Notes under the pieces: model-generated | What the model was told of the DNA's origin: nothing | Database searches by the model: none | What the model saw: the letters and a program-made list of their open reading frames with translations, nothing else | Part shown: one piece after another, positions 44,897-55,951 of the stretch | How the letters are laid out: the number at the start of each line of letters is the position of its first letter | How positions within the stretch are numbered: position 1 is the stretch's first letter | Position numbers and translations under genes: made by a program | NCBI GenBank assembly: GCA_022495995.1 | Contig: JAFEMH010000076.1 | Coordinates: 930,001 to 994,000 of the forward strand | DNA from: Adenophora triphylla var. japonica | Taxonomy: Eukaryota > Streptophyta > Magnoliopsida > Asterales > Campanulaceae | Length of the DNA: 64,000 nucleotides | Direction of reading: 5' to 3'

Positions 44897-45183
44897 TTTT
44901 ATTTTTTCATGATGTGGTTCCATTTGACATTTCAATATGGACAAGAGTCAGAAGTTATATGACTTGAGATACAATTTGCGGTATTTAAGTTAAAGTTCTG
45001 ACTTGCACCTACCTATTGAATTGAAGTTGTATCTTTTCATTCTTCCTTTTTTTTTGTTCATGCGTAGCTGTTAGTGGCTCGAATAGCCTGTGGTCCATGT
45101 CATTAAGGACCATGAAGTCTTTGGGGTTTTAACTTCTCTACATCTGAAACTCGCAGTTTTTGAAGGTGTACGAAACAAGGAGA

Positions 45184-45574
45184 ATGCTTAACTTGATGCT
45201 TTCTTGTTGTAAGATTTACATATCTGAAAGTCGGAACAGGGCTGCTCTTGAGTCAATTGAACGAGCTGCCAAACTGTTTCCCGAAACTGCTATAATCAAT
45301 AAGTTTGAAGATGCGACCTACAATAGAGTTGGTTACACCCTTGTCTCCAGATCGGCTCTAATATCTTCGAACGAATCATGTCCCCTGAAGAATGCAGTGT
45401 TTTCCATTGTAAAAGCTGCTTTTGAAGCTATTGATCTTGGGTCACACGCTGGCACCCATCCTAGACTTGGTGTTGTGGACCACGTTTGTTTTCACCCCTT
45501 GGGTGCCACTTCTCTCAATCAAATCGCCGGGACTGCAAAATCGCTTGCAGCTGATATTGGCTCAAGACTTCATG
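45184..45574 (+). CDS. Coding exon 1 of the formiminotransferase-like gene
   Basis: The exon extends from the acceptor CGCAG|TTTTTGAAG at 45157 to CTTCATG|GTTTGT at 45574. It carries the folate/substrate-binding [15 protein letters not shown] block. Its first 46 bases occur a second time at 44147-44192. Confidence 0.9.
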
Positions 45575-48500
45575 GTTTGTCTACTTCCACTCTTATGACA
45601 TTATATCAAGGTCAACATAAATTACATGTCGTTAGGAAACATACTCATTTCGGCTAATGAGGTGATGAAAATATGTATCGGAGAAGACTGCCTTTGGATA
45701 ATCGTTAATGCTTTCCCTTAATCCTTAGGAACCCTTTATTAATGTGTTGTGCAAAGTTTTACGGGTGAAGAAGCTTTTATTGAGTAGGTCGAACTATTCC
45801 CTCTGAGATTTCTTCTGCCATGATAAACGAGCTTTAACAAAGTAGATTATTATAAGCCAAAACCAAAAGTCAGTTCAAATAAGTCATGGAAAATGTGACT
45901 CGGTACATTGTTCAATGTTGAGCTTCTTCATAACATGGCATTGGTTTTGCTGAACATGTACTCTTCTATGTAGATTAGGGCTTCATCTCCTGTTCTTGTT
46001 TCTTTTCCCATAGTAGAACCTCAATATTCTTCTTTCTGGGTATTGACCATGTTGTATGTATATGTTAAGATATCTTCAATACGAAAATCAAAAAGACGGA
46101 GATTAAAGCGGTATGCCGAAGCAAATCTCCTTAAGACAATATTTCGTCTCCGTAATTGTGCAAACAGATCGATGGCGAATGTCTCCCAAGATACAATGCT
46201 TTTTACCAAGAGTTAGATTGAGTCAGATCAGTTGTGACTGTTTCACAAAAGTCACAACCCTTCAAGCTAGCACCTGTTCGGACATCAATCTGAACGGACA
46301 GCAATTGCTCGGTCGAGCACTATTGGTGCCTCGCTCGAGCATAGGCTAGTTGCTCGGCCGAGCACTTTGGTGCCTTGCCCGAGCAAAGTCAAACAGAAGA
46401 GTCATGTCTCTTGTCTCTGGACAGTCATGCTCGGCCGAGGCTTATGCCTTGCTCGGCCGAGCAGTTCATAAAATTTGAACTGTCGTGTCTTTTGGATTTT
46501 AAACTCCTTGTTGACTTTTCAATTCACCTAATATTCACCCAATATTCCAACAATTCCCCACATGAATGGAAGAAGTCGACACGGAAAAGAAAGAAGAAGA
46601 AGAGCATAGCTGAGAAGTAAATGCATCAAGATAGGTGGCTTTCGCTTTGAACCTTCTTTAGTAAGAATCTATCGAGCTTACTTGGCTGATCAGTGTACGT
46701 AACGTATTGAACTGTCAGGCGTTATTGTAAGCTTAAACAATAGACCAAACACATTAAATCTCATGTCAGATTTTGGTTCTCTATTGTGTTCATTATTTCG
46801 GCCCTGAACTTTCTTGGTTCAGCGAGTGCTTTAGAGAATTTGCCTAAGTAAAATTCTCAACGAACCGGCCATGTTCACACTAACATAGGTGATGTGCTAT
46901 AAAGAGTATCCTACATTACCCCACTTGTACTAATTAACAAGATATAGTCATCATTAAAAGCAATAACTTAACCTCTACCATTTTGTAGGCAACACTTTTG
47001 CATCATATATAGAAATGGGATGAAGATAAACTTCCAAGTGCTTCCCTCAAATCAATCATGACTTGTTTTTCCTATTGAACCTAGTCCGTGGGATCTCCAG
47101 TCGCCAGGTTAGGTTTCTATCAAGTTGATTTATATTTGTTTAGGCTTTAGCCCCATTTCTTCCGATGCACAGTTTATTCTCTCCTTAGATAAACCTTTAG
47201 TAGATGGATCCGCTAGGTTATCTTTTGATCGCACGAAATCAATCGAAATCGTTCCGTTGGAGAGTAACTGTCTAACGGTGTTATGTCTACGACGTATGTG
47301 TCGAGATTTGCCGTTGTATATAAAATTCTCCGCCCTTGCTATAGCTGCTTGATTATCACAATGTATACATATAGCAGGCACGGGTTTTGCCGTAGGGAAT
47401 ATCTTCTAAAAAGTGTCTAAGCCATTCGGCTTCTTCACCAGCTTTATCTAAAGCAATAAACTCAGATTTCATCGTTGATCGAGCTATACATGTTTGCTTA
47501 GATGATTTCCATGATATGGCACCTCCACCCAGAGTAAATACATAGCCACTAGTAGACTTGGATTCATCTGTATCAGATATCCAATTTGCATCACTATATC
47601 CTTCAACTACTGGAGGATAATTGCTATAGTGCAATGAATACTCTCTAGTTCGTTTTATGTATCCTAAAACTCTTAATAATGCATTCCAATGCTCATTATT
47701 AGGATTACTAGTAAAACGACTTAGCTTACTTACATCGTAAGCTATATCCGGCCTTGTGCACTGCATCAAGTACATTAGGCTTCCAATGATTTGAGAATAC
47801 TCTAATTGTTGCTTCGCATTTCCAGTATTCATATGAAGAACTATATGGGGCAGAAATGGATTATTAGTTTCTTTAATTCCATGATAATTAAATCTCTCAA
47901 TCATTTTATCAACATAATGTGTTTGAGACAAACTAATTCCATTTGAGGTTCTTGAGACTTTCATTCCCAAGATTACATCTGCTTCACCCATATCTTTCAT
48001 ATCAAAGTTATTGGTAAACATTTTCTTTGTTTTATTTATAACATCAATGTCATGACCAAATATGAGCAAGTCATCTACATATAAACAAACAAATACATAC
48101 TCCCTCCGTCCCACTATACTTGACACTTCTTTCCATTTTGGGCCGTCCCACTATACTTGACACCTTCCAAAAATAACCTAGTTTTTATATTTTTATATTA
48201 GATGGACCCCACCACTAATTCTCTCTCTTCATTTTCCACCACTCAATTTATTCAACCAACACCACTATTTACCCCACTCATTCTCTCTCTCTTCATTTTC
48301 TACCACACATTTTCTTTATTTAATTGTTTCTTCTTAGTTCTCGTGCCCACCTCAAGGGTGTCAAGTATAGTGGGACGGAGGGAGTATGTGTTACCAAATT
48401 TCTTTGAATATACACACTTATCACATTCATTTGTGATAAAATCATTCCTAATCATGACATTGTCAAATTTCTCATGCCATTGTTTAGGAGCTTGCTTCAA

Positions 48501-51500
48501 GCCATACAAGGACTTAACAAGTTTGCATACCTTGTGCTCTTGTCCTTTTACTTTGAAGCCTTCAGGCTGCTCCATGTAAATTTCTTCATTCAAATCACCA
48601 TTCAAAAATGCAGTTTTTACATCCATTTGATGTATATGCAAATTATACAAAGCTGCAATGGCTATTAAGATTCGAACCGAAGTAATTCTTGTAACATGAG
48701 AGTATGTGTCAAAGAAGTCAAATCCTTCCATTTGACGATATCCTTTTGCAACAAGACGAGCTTTGTATTTGTCCACGGAACCATCCGGTCTTAATTTCTT
48801 TTTGAAAATCCATTTGCATCCTATTGGTTTAGAACCTTTTGGAAGATCAACTACTTGCCAAGTGTTGTTACTTAAAATGGATTCAATCTCACTATTTACA
48901 GCTTCTTTCCAGAATGTGGATTCAGAGCTGTTCATGGCTTCCTTAAATGATTGAGGCTCATCTTCAATCATAAAGTTAGAGATAAAGTCTAGACCAAAAG
49001 TTTTAGCAATTTTAGCTCTCTTGCTTCTTTCTGGTTCAACATCTTCATTGTTTTCAGAAGTGCTTTCACGTGGTCTCTTAGGAGTATTTTCACAAATATC
49101 CTTTTTCATAGGGAACACGTCCTCAAAAAATTCAGCGTCACGAGATTCAATTATTGTATTGACATGAATGTCATTTACTTCAGATTTATGTACTAAGAAT
49201 CTGTACGCATTGCTATTCATTGCATATCCAATAAATAAACAGTCAACGGTCTTAGGTCCTAACTTTGACCGTTTAGGAGGTGGAACGGCAACCTTTGCGA
49301 GACACCCCCACACTTTGACTAATTTATAGGAAGGTTTTCTTCCTTTCCACAATTCATATGGTATAGAACCAGTTTTCTTGTGTGGAATTCTATTCAACAC
49401 AAAGTTAGCGGATAACACCGCTTCCCCCCACAAGTTTTGTGGTAAACCCGAACATCCAAGCATACAGTTAACCATATCTTTGATAGTTCTATTTTTCCTC
49501 TCAGCAATACCATTTTGCTGGGGAGTATAGGGTGCAGTTGTTTGATGAATGATACCGAATTTGGAACATAGGTTACTAGATTCCGTTGATTCATATTCAC
49601 CACCCCTATCGGACCTTAATACTTTAATTGACTTTTCAAGTTGATTTTCAACTTCAGTTTTGTAAGTGATGAAAGCATCCATTGCTTCATCCTTACTACT
49701 TAGCAAATAGACATAACAATATCTACTTCGATCGTCAATAAAAGTGACAAAGTATTTCTTACTGCATCGAGTTGGGACAAACTTTAAGTCACATAAATCA
49801 CTATGGATTAATCCCAACAGTTGGCTAGTCCTTTCAACTGGTTTAAAAGGTTTCTTTGAAAACTTTGCTTCAACACAAACTTCGCATTTGTGACCTTTCA
49901 TTGAATTAAGTTTTGGAATAAGTCCTAAACCAACAAGCTTTCTCAAAGAAGCACGATTCACATGTCCTAAGCGACCATGCCATAAATTAGAAGACTCGCA
50001 CAAGTAAATAGAATTGTCAATTTTATTTATCACTTGAGGGTACAAATATGTGGACTTCTTGTCCACTACAACAACATTTGCCTTAAATAGGCTATCTAGC
50101 AAGTATCCCTTTCTAACATACATACCTCCCTTAGTAAGTACAAACTTATCAGATTCAAATACAATTTTGAAGCCTTTCTTACTAAGTAAAGAACCAGAAA
50201 TTAAATTCTTTCTTATGTCGGGTACATGCATCACATCGTTGAGAGTAAGCTCCTTTCCCGATGTGAACTTCAAGATCACCTTCCCAATGCCTTCAATCTT
50301 GGAAGTTGCAGAATTTCCCATATAGAGAAAATCTTCACGTTCCATCTTCTTGTATTCTGCGAACAAGCTTTTGTCGGCACATATGTGACGAGTGGCTCCG
50401 ATGTCCACCCACCAATCTTTGACGTTTGACACCAAGTTGGCTTCACATACAACGGCAGACATACTTACTTCTGAGACACCCACAGATAGAATATCTATTT
50501 CAGTCATGTTTGCTTGGGGAGGCTTCTTCTTCTTGCTTCGACAATCCTTTGCCCGATGACCGCTTTTCCTACAATTGTAGCAGTCCCCTTTGAACTTGAA
50601 GCGTTTGTTGCTGTCATTACTTGACTTCTTCTTAGAAGAGTCATCATGCTTCCTTTTGTTGTTCTTGGGTCGGAATTCTTCCACCATGTTAGCCTTCACT
50701 TCCATGTTTCGAGCATTGACTCTCTTTTCTGCACTATGATTGTCTTCTTCAATGCGAAGACGAACAAGCAAGTCTTCCATTGACATCTCCTTGCGCTTGC
50801 TTGAGATAGTTTTTGAAATCTCTCCATGAAGGAGGCAACTTCTCAATCATACATGCAATTTGGAAGGACTCATTCAATTGCATCCCTTCGGCTTCAAGGT
50901 TATGCAATAGGACTTGCATCTCTTCGACCTAATTCATTACAGTTTTAGAATCATTCATTTTAAAATTCAAAAACTTTGCAACAAAGAACTTATTTGTTCC
51001 AGCATCTTCGGTTTTGTATTTCTTGTCGAGAGAATCCCAAAGTCCTTTTGCAGTTTGAATGGAGTAGTACACATTATATAATGTGTTGTCTAGTCCATTC
51101 AAGATGTAGTTCCGGCATAGATAATCAGCATGTTTCCATGCATCAATAGCCATTTGTGTAGCCTTGTCTACTACACCTTCCGCCGCTATGGGACATTCTT
51201 CACGTAAGAACTTTACTAGTCCAAGCGTTGTGAGATAGAACAACATTTTTCTGTTGCCAACGTTTGAAATCAGCCCCATTGAACTTTTCCGATTTCTCGT
51301 ACTGCGAGGCCGGTGGCTTCATAAGTTGATTAGCACTTGAAGTATTCCCTATTGCATTAGGATTTGTTGCAATAGTCTCACTACTAACGGAGTCATTTCC
51401 ATTAGCCATTTTCTGTTACGAAAACAGAAAATCCAATAAGAAAGAGATGAAGTAGAGAAGATAAAAATCAAAACAAATACCTGAAAATATTGTCTTAAGA

Positions 51501-52381
51501 TTGTTGTATGTATATGTTAAGATATCTTCAATATGGAAATCAAAAAGACAGAGATTAAAGCGAGGTATGCCGAAGCAAATCTCCTTAAGACAATATTTCG
51601 CCTCCGTAATTGTGCAAACGGATCGATGGCGAATGTCTCCCAAGATATAACGCTTTTTACCAAGAGTTAGTGTGCACTTTAACTAACCTTGACGGACGAA
51701 CCAAAAAATCAGACTTGCTCTTAGTCTTCGAACTTTGAAGAAGGAATGAACAAACTCTTTGAACGAATCTAGAACACTTTGAATGAGGGAGAGAGAGAAT
51801 TGGAATCTTGTGTTTGATTTTGATAACAACTTGGTTGGATTACTTAATGACTGAATGAAGGAATAGAGGTCTATATATATAGGGTAGATTGAGTCAGATC
51901 AGTTGTGAGTGTTTCACAAAAGTCACAACCCTTCAAGCTAGCACCTGTTCGGACATCAATCTAAACGGACAGCAACTGCTCGGTCGAGCACCATTGGTGC
52001 CTCGCCCGAGCATAGGCTAGTTGCTCGGCCGAGCACTTTGGTGCCTCGCCCGAGCAAAGTCTAACAGAAAAGTCATGTTTCTGGACAGTCATGCTCGGCC
52101 GAGGCTTATGCCTTGCTCGGTCGAGCAGTCCATAAAATTTGAACTGTCGTGTCTTTTGAATTTTAAACTCCTTGTTGACTTTTCAATTGACCCTAATATT
52201 CACCCAATATTCCAACAGACCATGCCTGTCTTTCATTAGCATTTATTTGGAAATCTACTGCAATATCAACAGTAGGTCAAGAGAGATACTACCACATAGG
52301 ATTTCAGGAAAATAAAGGAAGAGAGAGAGAGAGAGTAGGTCAAGAGAGATACTACCACAAAGAAGAAGAAGAAGAAGAAGA

Positions 52382-52437
<56 letters not shown>

Positions 52438-54410
52438 TGTTTGTTCTTACGTGCCACGGAACTCAAACCTCAGAGCCATTTGAGAAACTTGAAATTATTT
52501 GCGTACTTCCTCTTCTCATTTATATCAACGGCCATTTCTAAGATAAGGCCTTCTGGACACCTCTTCAACTATGTGCTAGGAGGAGAATGATATTCAGTGG
52601 GTTAATTTCGTAGCCCACCTCTGAGGTTTGGGCAATCACTGCCCCCGAGGTTTGGTTTCGTCTCACTACTTTTTTCTCGAACTTTATTTAATGAAATGAC
52701 TCTTTTAACCTTAAAATTAAATTGACAAAAGACGGCAAGTGTTAGGGCTGGCAAATGGTACTCTTCTATACCAACCAATCCATATACCAACCGTACCAAT
52801 TGTAATCGGTACAGTGAAATCGGTATACCGAATTTTCGGTACGGTAATACCGTACCAATTAGTGAAAATGGTTGGTACGTGGTATATAGAAATGAAATCG
52901 GTTGGTATACCGAAATACCGACTTATTTTTTTAAAAAAATATAAAATATATATTATTATATACATATAAAAAAAATTAAAAAAAAATCTAACCCTAAAAG
53001 TCTTTCTTTCTTCTCGATAAAGCATACTTTTTAAAAAAATGGTTTATTATACTAACCATGCCTATTGGCTTAGGAGACAACAAGTTGAGGTTTGTATTTT
53101 GATGTCATGTAGTGGCAAATATTTCGGTTTGTTTGATATCATTTTCTTCATATTATTTTGGTACAAGATATCATTTTCTTCATATGAATGTTTCTAAAGT
53201 TGTTGTAAAGTGGGTGCACTGCTCAACCATGTACACATGCATTTCTGTTCTTTGTGCTCATTTACATACTGCATGATGTCTATTGCAAAGAAAAACTTAT
53301 ACTGGCTGCGTATAAAACCATGGATGAAGGGTTACTGTTTTTCATTGCATCAATGAACTGAATGCATGTAATAAATAGTGCAAGTATTTGTGATTCTCAC
53401 CACTAATTTTTTTCATTAGTCCAGATGCTTATAAGGTTATTTCAGGAAGTTAAGAGATCGCCAAAATGGAGTAAACTTTTTGAGACGTATTTTTTGTTAT
53501 AATATGTTGTTCAAAACAATATAAATGCATTTTTTTTGTCTTTATTTACATTTGGTATATGTCTAATACCAACAGTACCAACCGAATATCAACCGTACCA
53601 TAAACTTGGTATACCGACTTTTATGGTTGGTACTGGTACAGATTTTCTTATACCAAATCATACTTGGTTGGTACATGGTATAAGCAAAATAAAGCCGGTA
53701 TATCAACCGAACCACCCCTAGTAAGTGTGACTAAATCAAACCCCCGGGGGAGCAGTGAGACTTTCCCAAACCTCAGTATATTCACTATAAACTGATTCTG
53801 GTGTAGATTGTGATCCTTTGAATTTCGTGCATAAATTTCTTCCGATATTGTTCCGGAATCATATTTTCATTCAAATTCTTGATAATGATCTTAAACATAG
53901 CCTGCAGTGCCTGCCTATTTATACGGAGCAGCTCACAAGGAGGGAAGATCACTTGATTCCATTAGAAGAGAGCTGGGGTATTTCAAGCCAAATCAAAGTG
54001 GTAACCAATGGTCAGGTGGACTAAAAACAGAGTCTCTATCACTGCAACCTGATGAGGGACCCACAGAACCAGTTCAAGCCAAAGGTGTTATTGTAATAGG
54101 AGCAACCAAATGGGTGGATAATTACAACATACCCGTCTTCTCAACTAATATTGATTCCGTGCGAAAAATAGCAAAGAGGGTAAGTGGAAGAGGGGGCGGA
54201 CTTTCGTCAGTGCAGTCTATGGCACTTGTTCATGGTGAAGTTATTGAAGTAGCTTGTAATTTACTGGATCCAAGTAATGTTGGAGGTGATTTAGTTCAGC
54301 AAAAAGTTGAAGAGCTTGCTTTGGAAGAAGGCGTGAGTGTTGGGAAAGGATATTTTACTGATTTTTCTCAGGAAAAGATAATTGAAAGTTACTTGAAGGA
54401 AGCTAGGTGA
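45184..54410 (+). CDS. Formiminotransferase-cyclodeaminase-like protein (folate-binding transferase)
   Basis: Two coding exons, 45184-45574 and 53908-54410, join in phase (CAT G|TG CCT) to a 297-residue protein. The formiminotransferase N-subdomain is seen in [38 protein letters not shown] and [20 protein letters not shown]. The C-subdomain is seen in [40 protein letters not shown] and [20 protein letters not shown]. The family transfers a formimino group from formiminoglutamate to tetrahydrofolate in animals; the plant members' reaction is less clear, and they are annotated as folate-binding transferases. The cyclodeaminase domain is absent, as in plants generally. The start is the first ATG after the exon 2 acceptor (CGCAG, 45156). 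Intron 2 is 8333 nt because copia C2 and MITEs sit in it. The frame looks intact and expressible. Confidence 0.92.
45658..46044 (+). other. Intron 2 sequence upstream of C2
   Basis: No gene seen. The exon 1 frame appears open to 45657 only because translation reads into the intron; the donor is at 45575. Confidence 0.5.
46050..46552 (-). repeat. 3' LTR of C2, with internal deletion
   Basis: 503 bp against 715 bp for the partner LTR. About 212 bp that include the TATA region are missing, with the joint at AGAGTTAG|ATTGAGTC and TAG shared at both ends. Palindrome copies TGCTCGGCCGAGCA at 46351-46364 and 46450-46463, a one-mismatch copy at 46306-46319 and a partial copy near 46428. Confidence 0.92.
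47130..51409 (-). pseudogene. gag-pol of C2, with frameshifts, stop and MITE insertion
   Basis: gag starts [20 protein letters not shown] at 51409, shifts frame near 51250, meets TAG (probably CAG) near 50930 and shifts again near 50820. From 50846 a long frame runs to 48385. The zinc knuckle is [14 protein letters not shown]. Protease is [12 protein letters not shown], where Ile replaces the usual Thr/Ser of D-T/S-G. Integrase has HHCC and D,D,E ([26 protein letters not shown]). RT is split by MITE c right before [13 protein letters not shown]. RNase H continues 48099-47356 ([16 protein letters not shown]) and 47381-47130 ([15 protein letters not shown]). Not functional. Confidence 0.93.
48100..48384. 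mobile_element. Stowaway MITE c, inserted in C2 reverse transcriptase
   Basis: CTCCCTCCGTCCCACTATAC ... GTATAGTGGGACGGAGGGAG with TA duplicated (48098-48099; 48385-48386). The RT frame reads ...KKFGNTY on one side and VFVCLYVDD on the other, so the insertion lies about six codons before the catalytic YVDD. Confidence 0.95.
51502..52216 (-). repeat. 5' LTR of C2, 715 bp
   Basis: Minus strand TGTTGGAATATTGGG ... CATACAACA. U3 has palindrome copies at 51978-51991, 52022-52035, 52092-52105 and 52114-52127 (TGCTCGG[C/T]CGAGCA type). A TATATATAT stretch near 51868-51880 follows in the direction of transcription. Confidence 0.93.
52319..52434. repeat. GA / GAA microsatellite
   Basis: GA repeats with an interposed (GAA)n block (52361-52386), then about 24 uninterrupted GA units. 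Confidence 0.95.
52618..53777. mobile_element. TIR element (MITE) interrupted by a hAT-type MITE
   Basis: The left end CTGAGGTTTGGGCAATCACT and CCCCCGAGGTTTGG face the right end AAACCCCCGGGGGAGCAGTG and CTTTCCCAAACCTCAG as inverted repeats. Without the inner 978-bp element it is about 180 bp. Confidence 0.65.
52743..53720. mobile_element. hAT-type MITE 1
   Basis: Ends TAGGGCTGGCAA ... CCACCCCTA. Flanked by an 8-bp near-duplication GCAAGTGT / GTAAGTGT. Subterminal repeats of ACCGTACCAA / TTGGTAC type fill both ends. No transposase. Confidence 0.8.
53908..54410 (+). CDS. Coding exon 2 of the formiminotransferase-like gene
   Basis: Acceptor TAGCCTGCAG at 53898-53907, stop TGA 54408-54410 after SYLKEAR. 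It carries the [20 protein letters not shown] motif typical of the family. Confidence 0.9.
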
Positions 54411-54489
54411 ATAAGGGATCTGGGCCCCTGTGCAGTATGCCTTCGCGTAGCAGTCCTACTTATATGCTCCCTCCGACCCATAATACATA

Positions 54490-54769
54490 CTCCCTCCGTC
54501 CCACCCGAATTTGGACAAAGTTACTTTACACGGAGATTAAGAAATAACAATAAGATAATAAAAATGTGTGGTAGAAAATGAAGAGAGAGAATGAGTGGAG
54601 TTAATAGTGGTTGGTTGAATAAATTGTATGGTGTAGAATGAGTGGAGTTAATGAGTGAGTGGGGTATGCCCATTTTTTTATTATTATAAACTTTCCTTTT
54701 TGGGTTGTCCAAATTCGGATGGGACGCCCAAAAAGGAAATTTGTCCAAATTCGGGTGGGACGGAGGGAG
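54490..54769. mobile_element. Stowaway MITE d
   Basis: CTCCCTCCGTCCCACCCG ... CGGGTGGGACGGAGGGAG with long inverted arms. Lies about 80 bp after the stop of the formiminotransferase-like gene, possibly in its 3' UTR, next to a further Stowaway stub (CTCCCTCCGACCCATAA, 54466). Confidence 0.92.
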
Positions 54770-54771
54770 TA

Positions 54772-55067
54772 CTCCCTCCGTCCCATAAGTCTTAAGAAAA
54801 CTTTCCATTTTGGGCGTCTCATAAGTCTTAAAAATTTCCAAAATGGAAACCTTAAATCACAATTCTCTCCACTCATTCTCTCTCCTACATTATTTTAATA
54901 CTCACAACACCATTATAATTTACTATTCCCTCCACTCATTCTCTCTCCTATTTAATTTTTCACACTCACAACACTTCTTCCACTCATTCTCTCTCCTAAT
55001 ACTATAATAATATTCCTTAATTTCCGTGTCATTTCACTTTTTCTTAAGCTCAATGGGACGGAGGGAG
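54772..55067. mobile_element. Stowaway MITE e, back-to-back with d
   Basis: CTCCCTCCGTCCCATAAG ... CAATGGGACGGAGGGAG. It shares a single TA (54770-54771) with MITE d, so one inserted into the target duplication of the other. Interior similar to MITE a. Confidence 0.92.
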
Positions 55068-55069
55068 TA

Positions 55070-55951
55070 ATAAATAAATGTTGCACTTTTCATTTTCACT
55101 TAGTCCCAAATTTAAATGTTGCATTTCTATACATAATAAAGTTGCACTTTCCATTTCCACTTCATCCCAAAATAAATAAATGTTGCGTTTCTAATTAAGT
55201 TTGCATGCTTGTACAAGCAATGTACAAAAACTCAAACACTTTAAGACCATCTTTATCAATATCACTTCATTCCCATCCCTCTCTCCTCCACCTCAGCTCC
55301 ACGTCATCAATTATCAAAAACACAACTCCAAACAATTTTATTTCCATTCATGACAAAAAGTCATCAGTTTCTCTCCTACTTTTTTATTAATAATTGTAGT
55401 TTTTTCAATATTCTTTTATTTTTATTATTTTTTATATGTTAATTGCAATTTTTGTAAAAAAAAAAAAAATAATTTCAAAAATATAACACGTGTCACCCGC
55501 TAATTGGTCTAAAAAAAACAAAAAAAGGGCATCCACGCCGTGAATCACGGCTTCTGCCAACTCCAAAATGTTAAAAGTCATTCATGACTTTTCATTTGTC
55601 ATGGTTGGGGAGTGGCTTCCAGGCCACGGAGGATCATGCCATGACGTTAAGTCATGGCTGCACATGCCCTAAAAGCAACTGCCACATTTATTAGGGTGCT
55701 ACTATTCACACTATCAAGTAGCGTAAAAAATCTCAAAGTAATAAAAAGTTGTATAATTATTATTTAGTGGTATGCATTAATTACTGTGTTTTACAATTAC
55801 TAACTCATTGATTTTTGCTAGCCTAGGTGTCATGATTTGAGACAACTAGATTATGTTAATTCACTTTGACAATTTTCTTTCTCTTTTGCTCTCCCACAAA
55901 GCAATTTTTTATTGTATATTTCAAATAATAATTTAAGTTTTAAAATATAAA
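55070..55951. other. Intergenic AT-rich DNA
   Basis: No gene seen. Two degenerate copies of an AAATAAATGTTGCA(C/G) block (55071-55195), poly-A/T runs, and a CATGACTT/AAGTCATG-rich stretch (55575-55655). Confidence 0.5.

Larger units (their letters stand above)
42502..45202 (+). repeat. Rearranged tandem duplication over intron 1 and the exon 2 start
   Basis: Copy 1 is 42502-44192 and copy 2 is 44193-45202. Both begin GGT(A/G)GTTGCGAAATTCAATTC and both end with acceptor CGCAG, TTTTTGAAGGTGTA(T/C)GAAA and GAATGCTTAACTTGATGCTTT. Copy 2 lacks about 0.9 kb, has gained a Stowaway (44279-44456) and a foldback MITE (44747-44896), and has one 60-bp block inverted. Confidence 0.85.
46050..52216 (-). 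mobile_element. C2: Ty1/copia retrotransposon in intron 2 of the formiminotransferase-like gene
   Basis: LTRs 46050-46552 and 51502-52216 with target duplication GACCA (46045-46049; 52217-52221). Polypurine tract CATGTGGGGAAT on the minus strand before the 3' LTR. Gag-protease-integrase-RT-RNase H in copia order, opposite to the host gene. Close relative of C1 by protein sequence. Stowaway c (48100-48384) is inserted in its RT. Confidence 0.95.

Noticed and set aside
52266..52466. Leu/Ser-rich open frame suggesting a membrane peptide
   Set aside because: Translation of the GA/GAA microsatellite.
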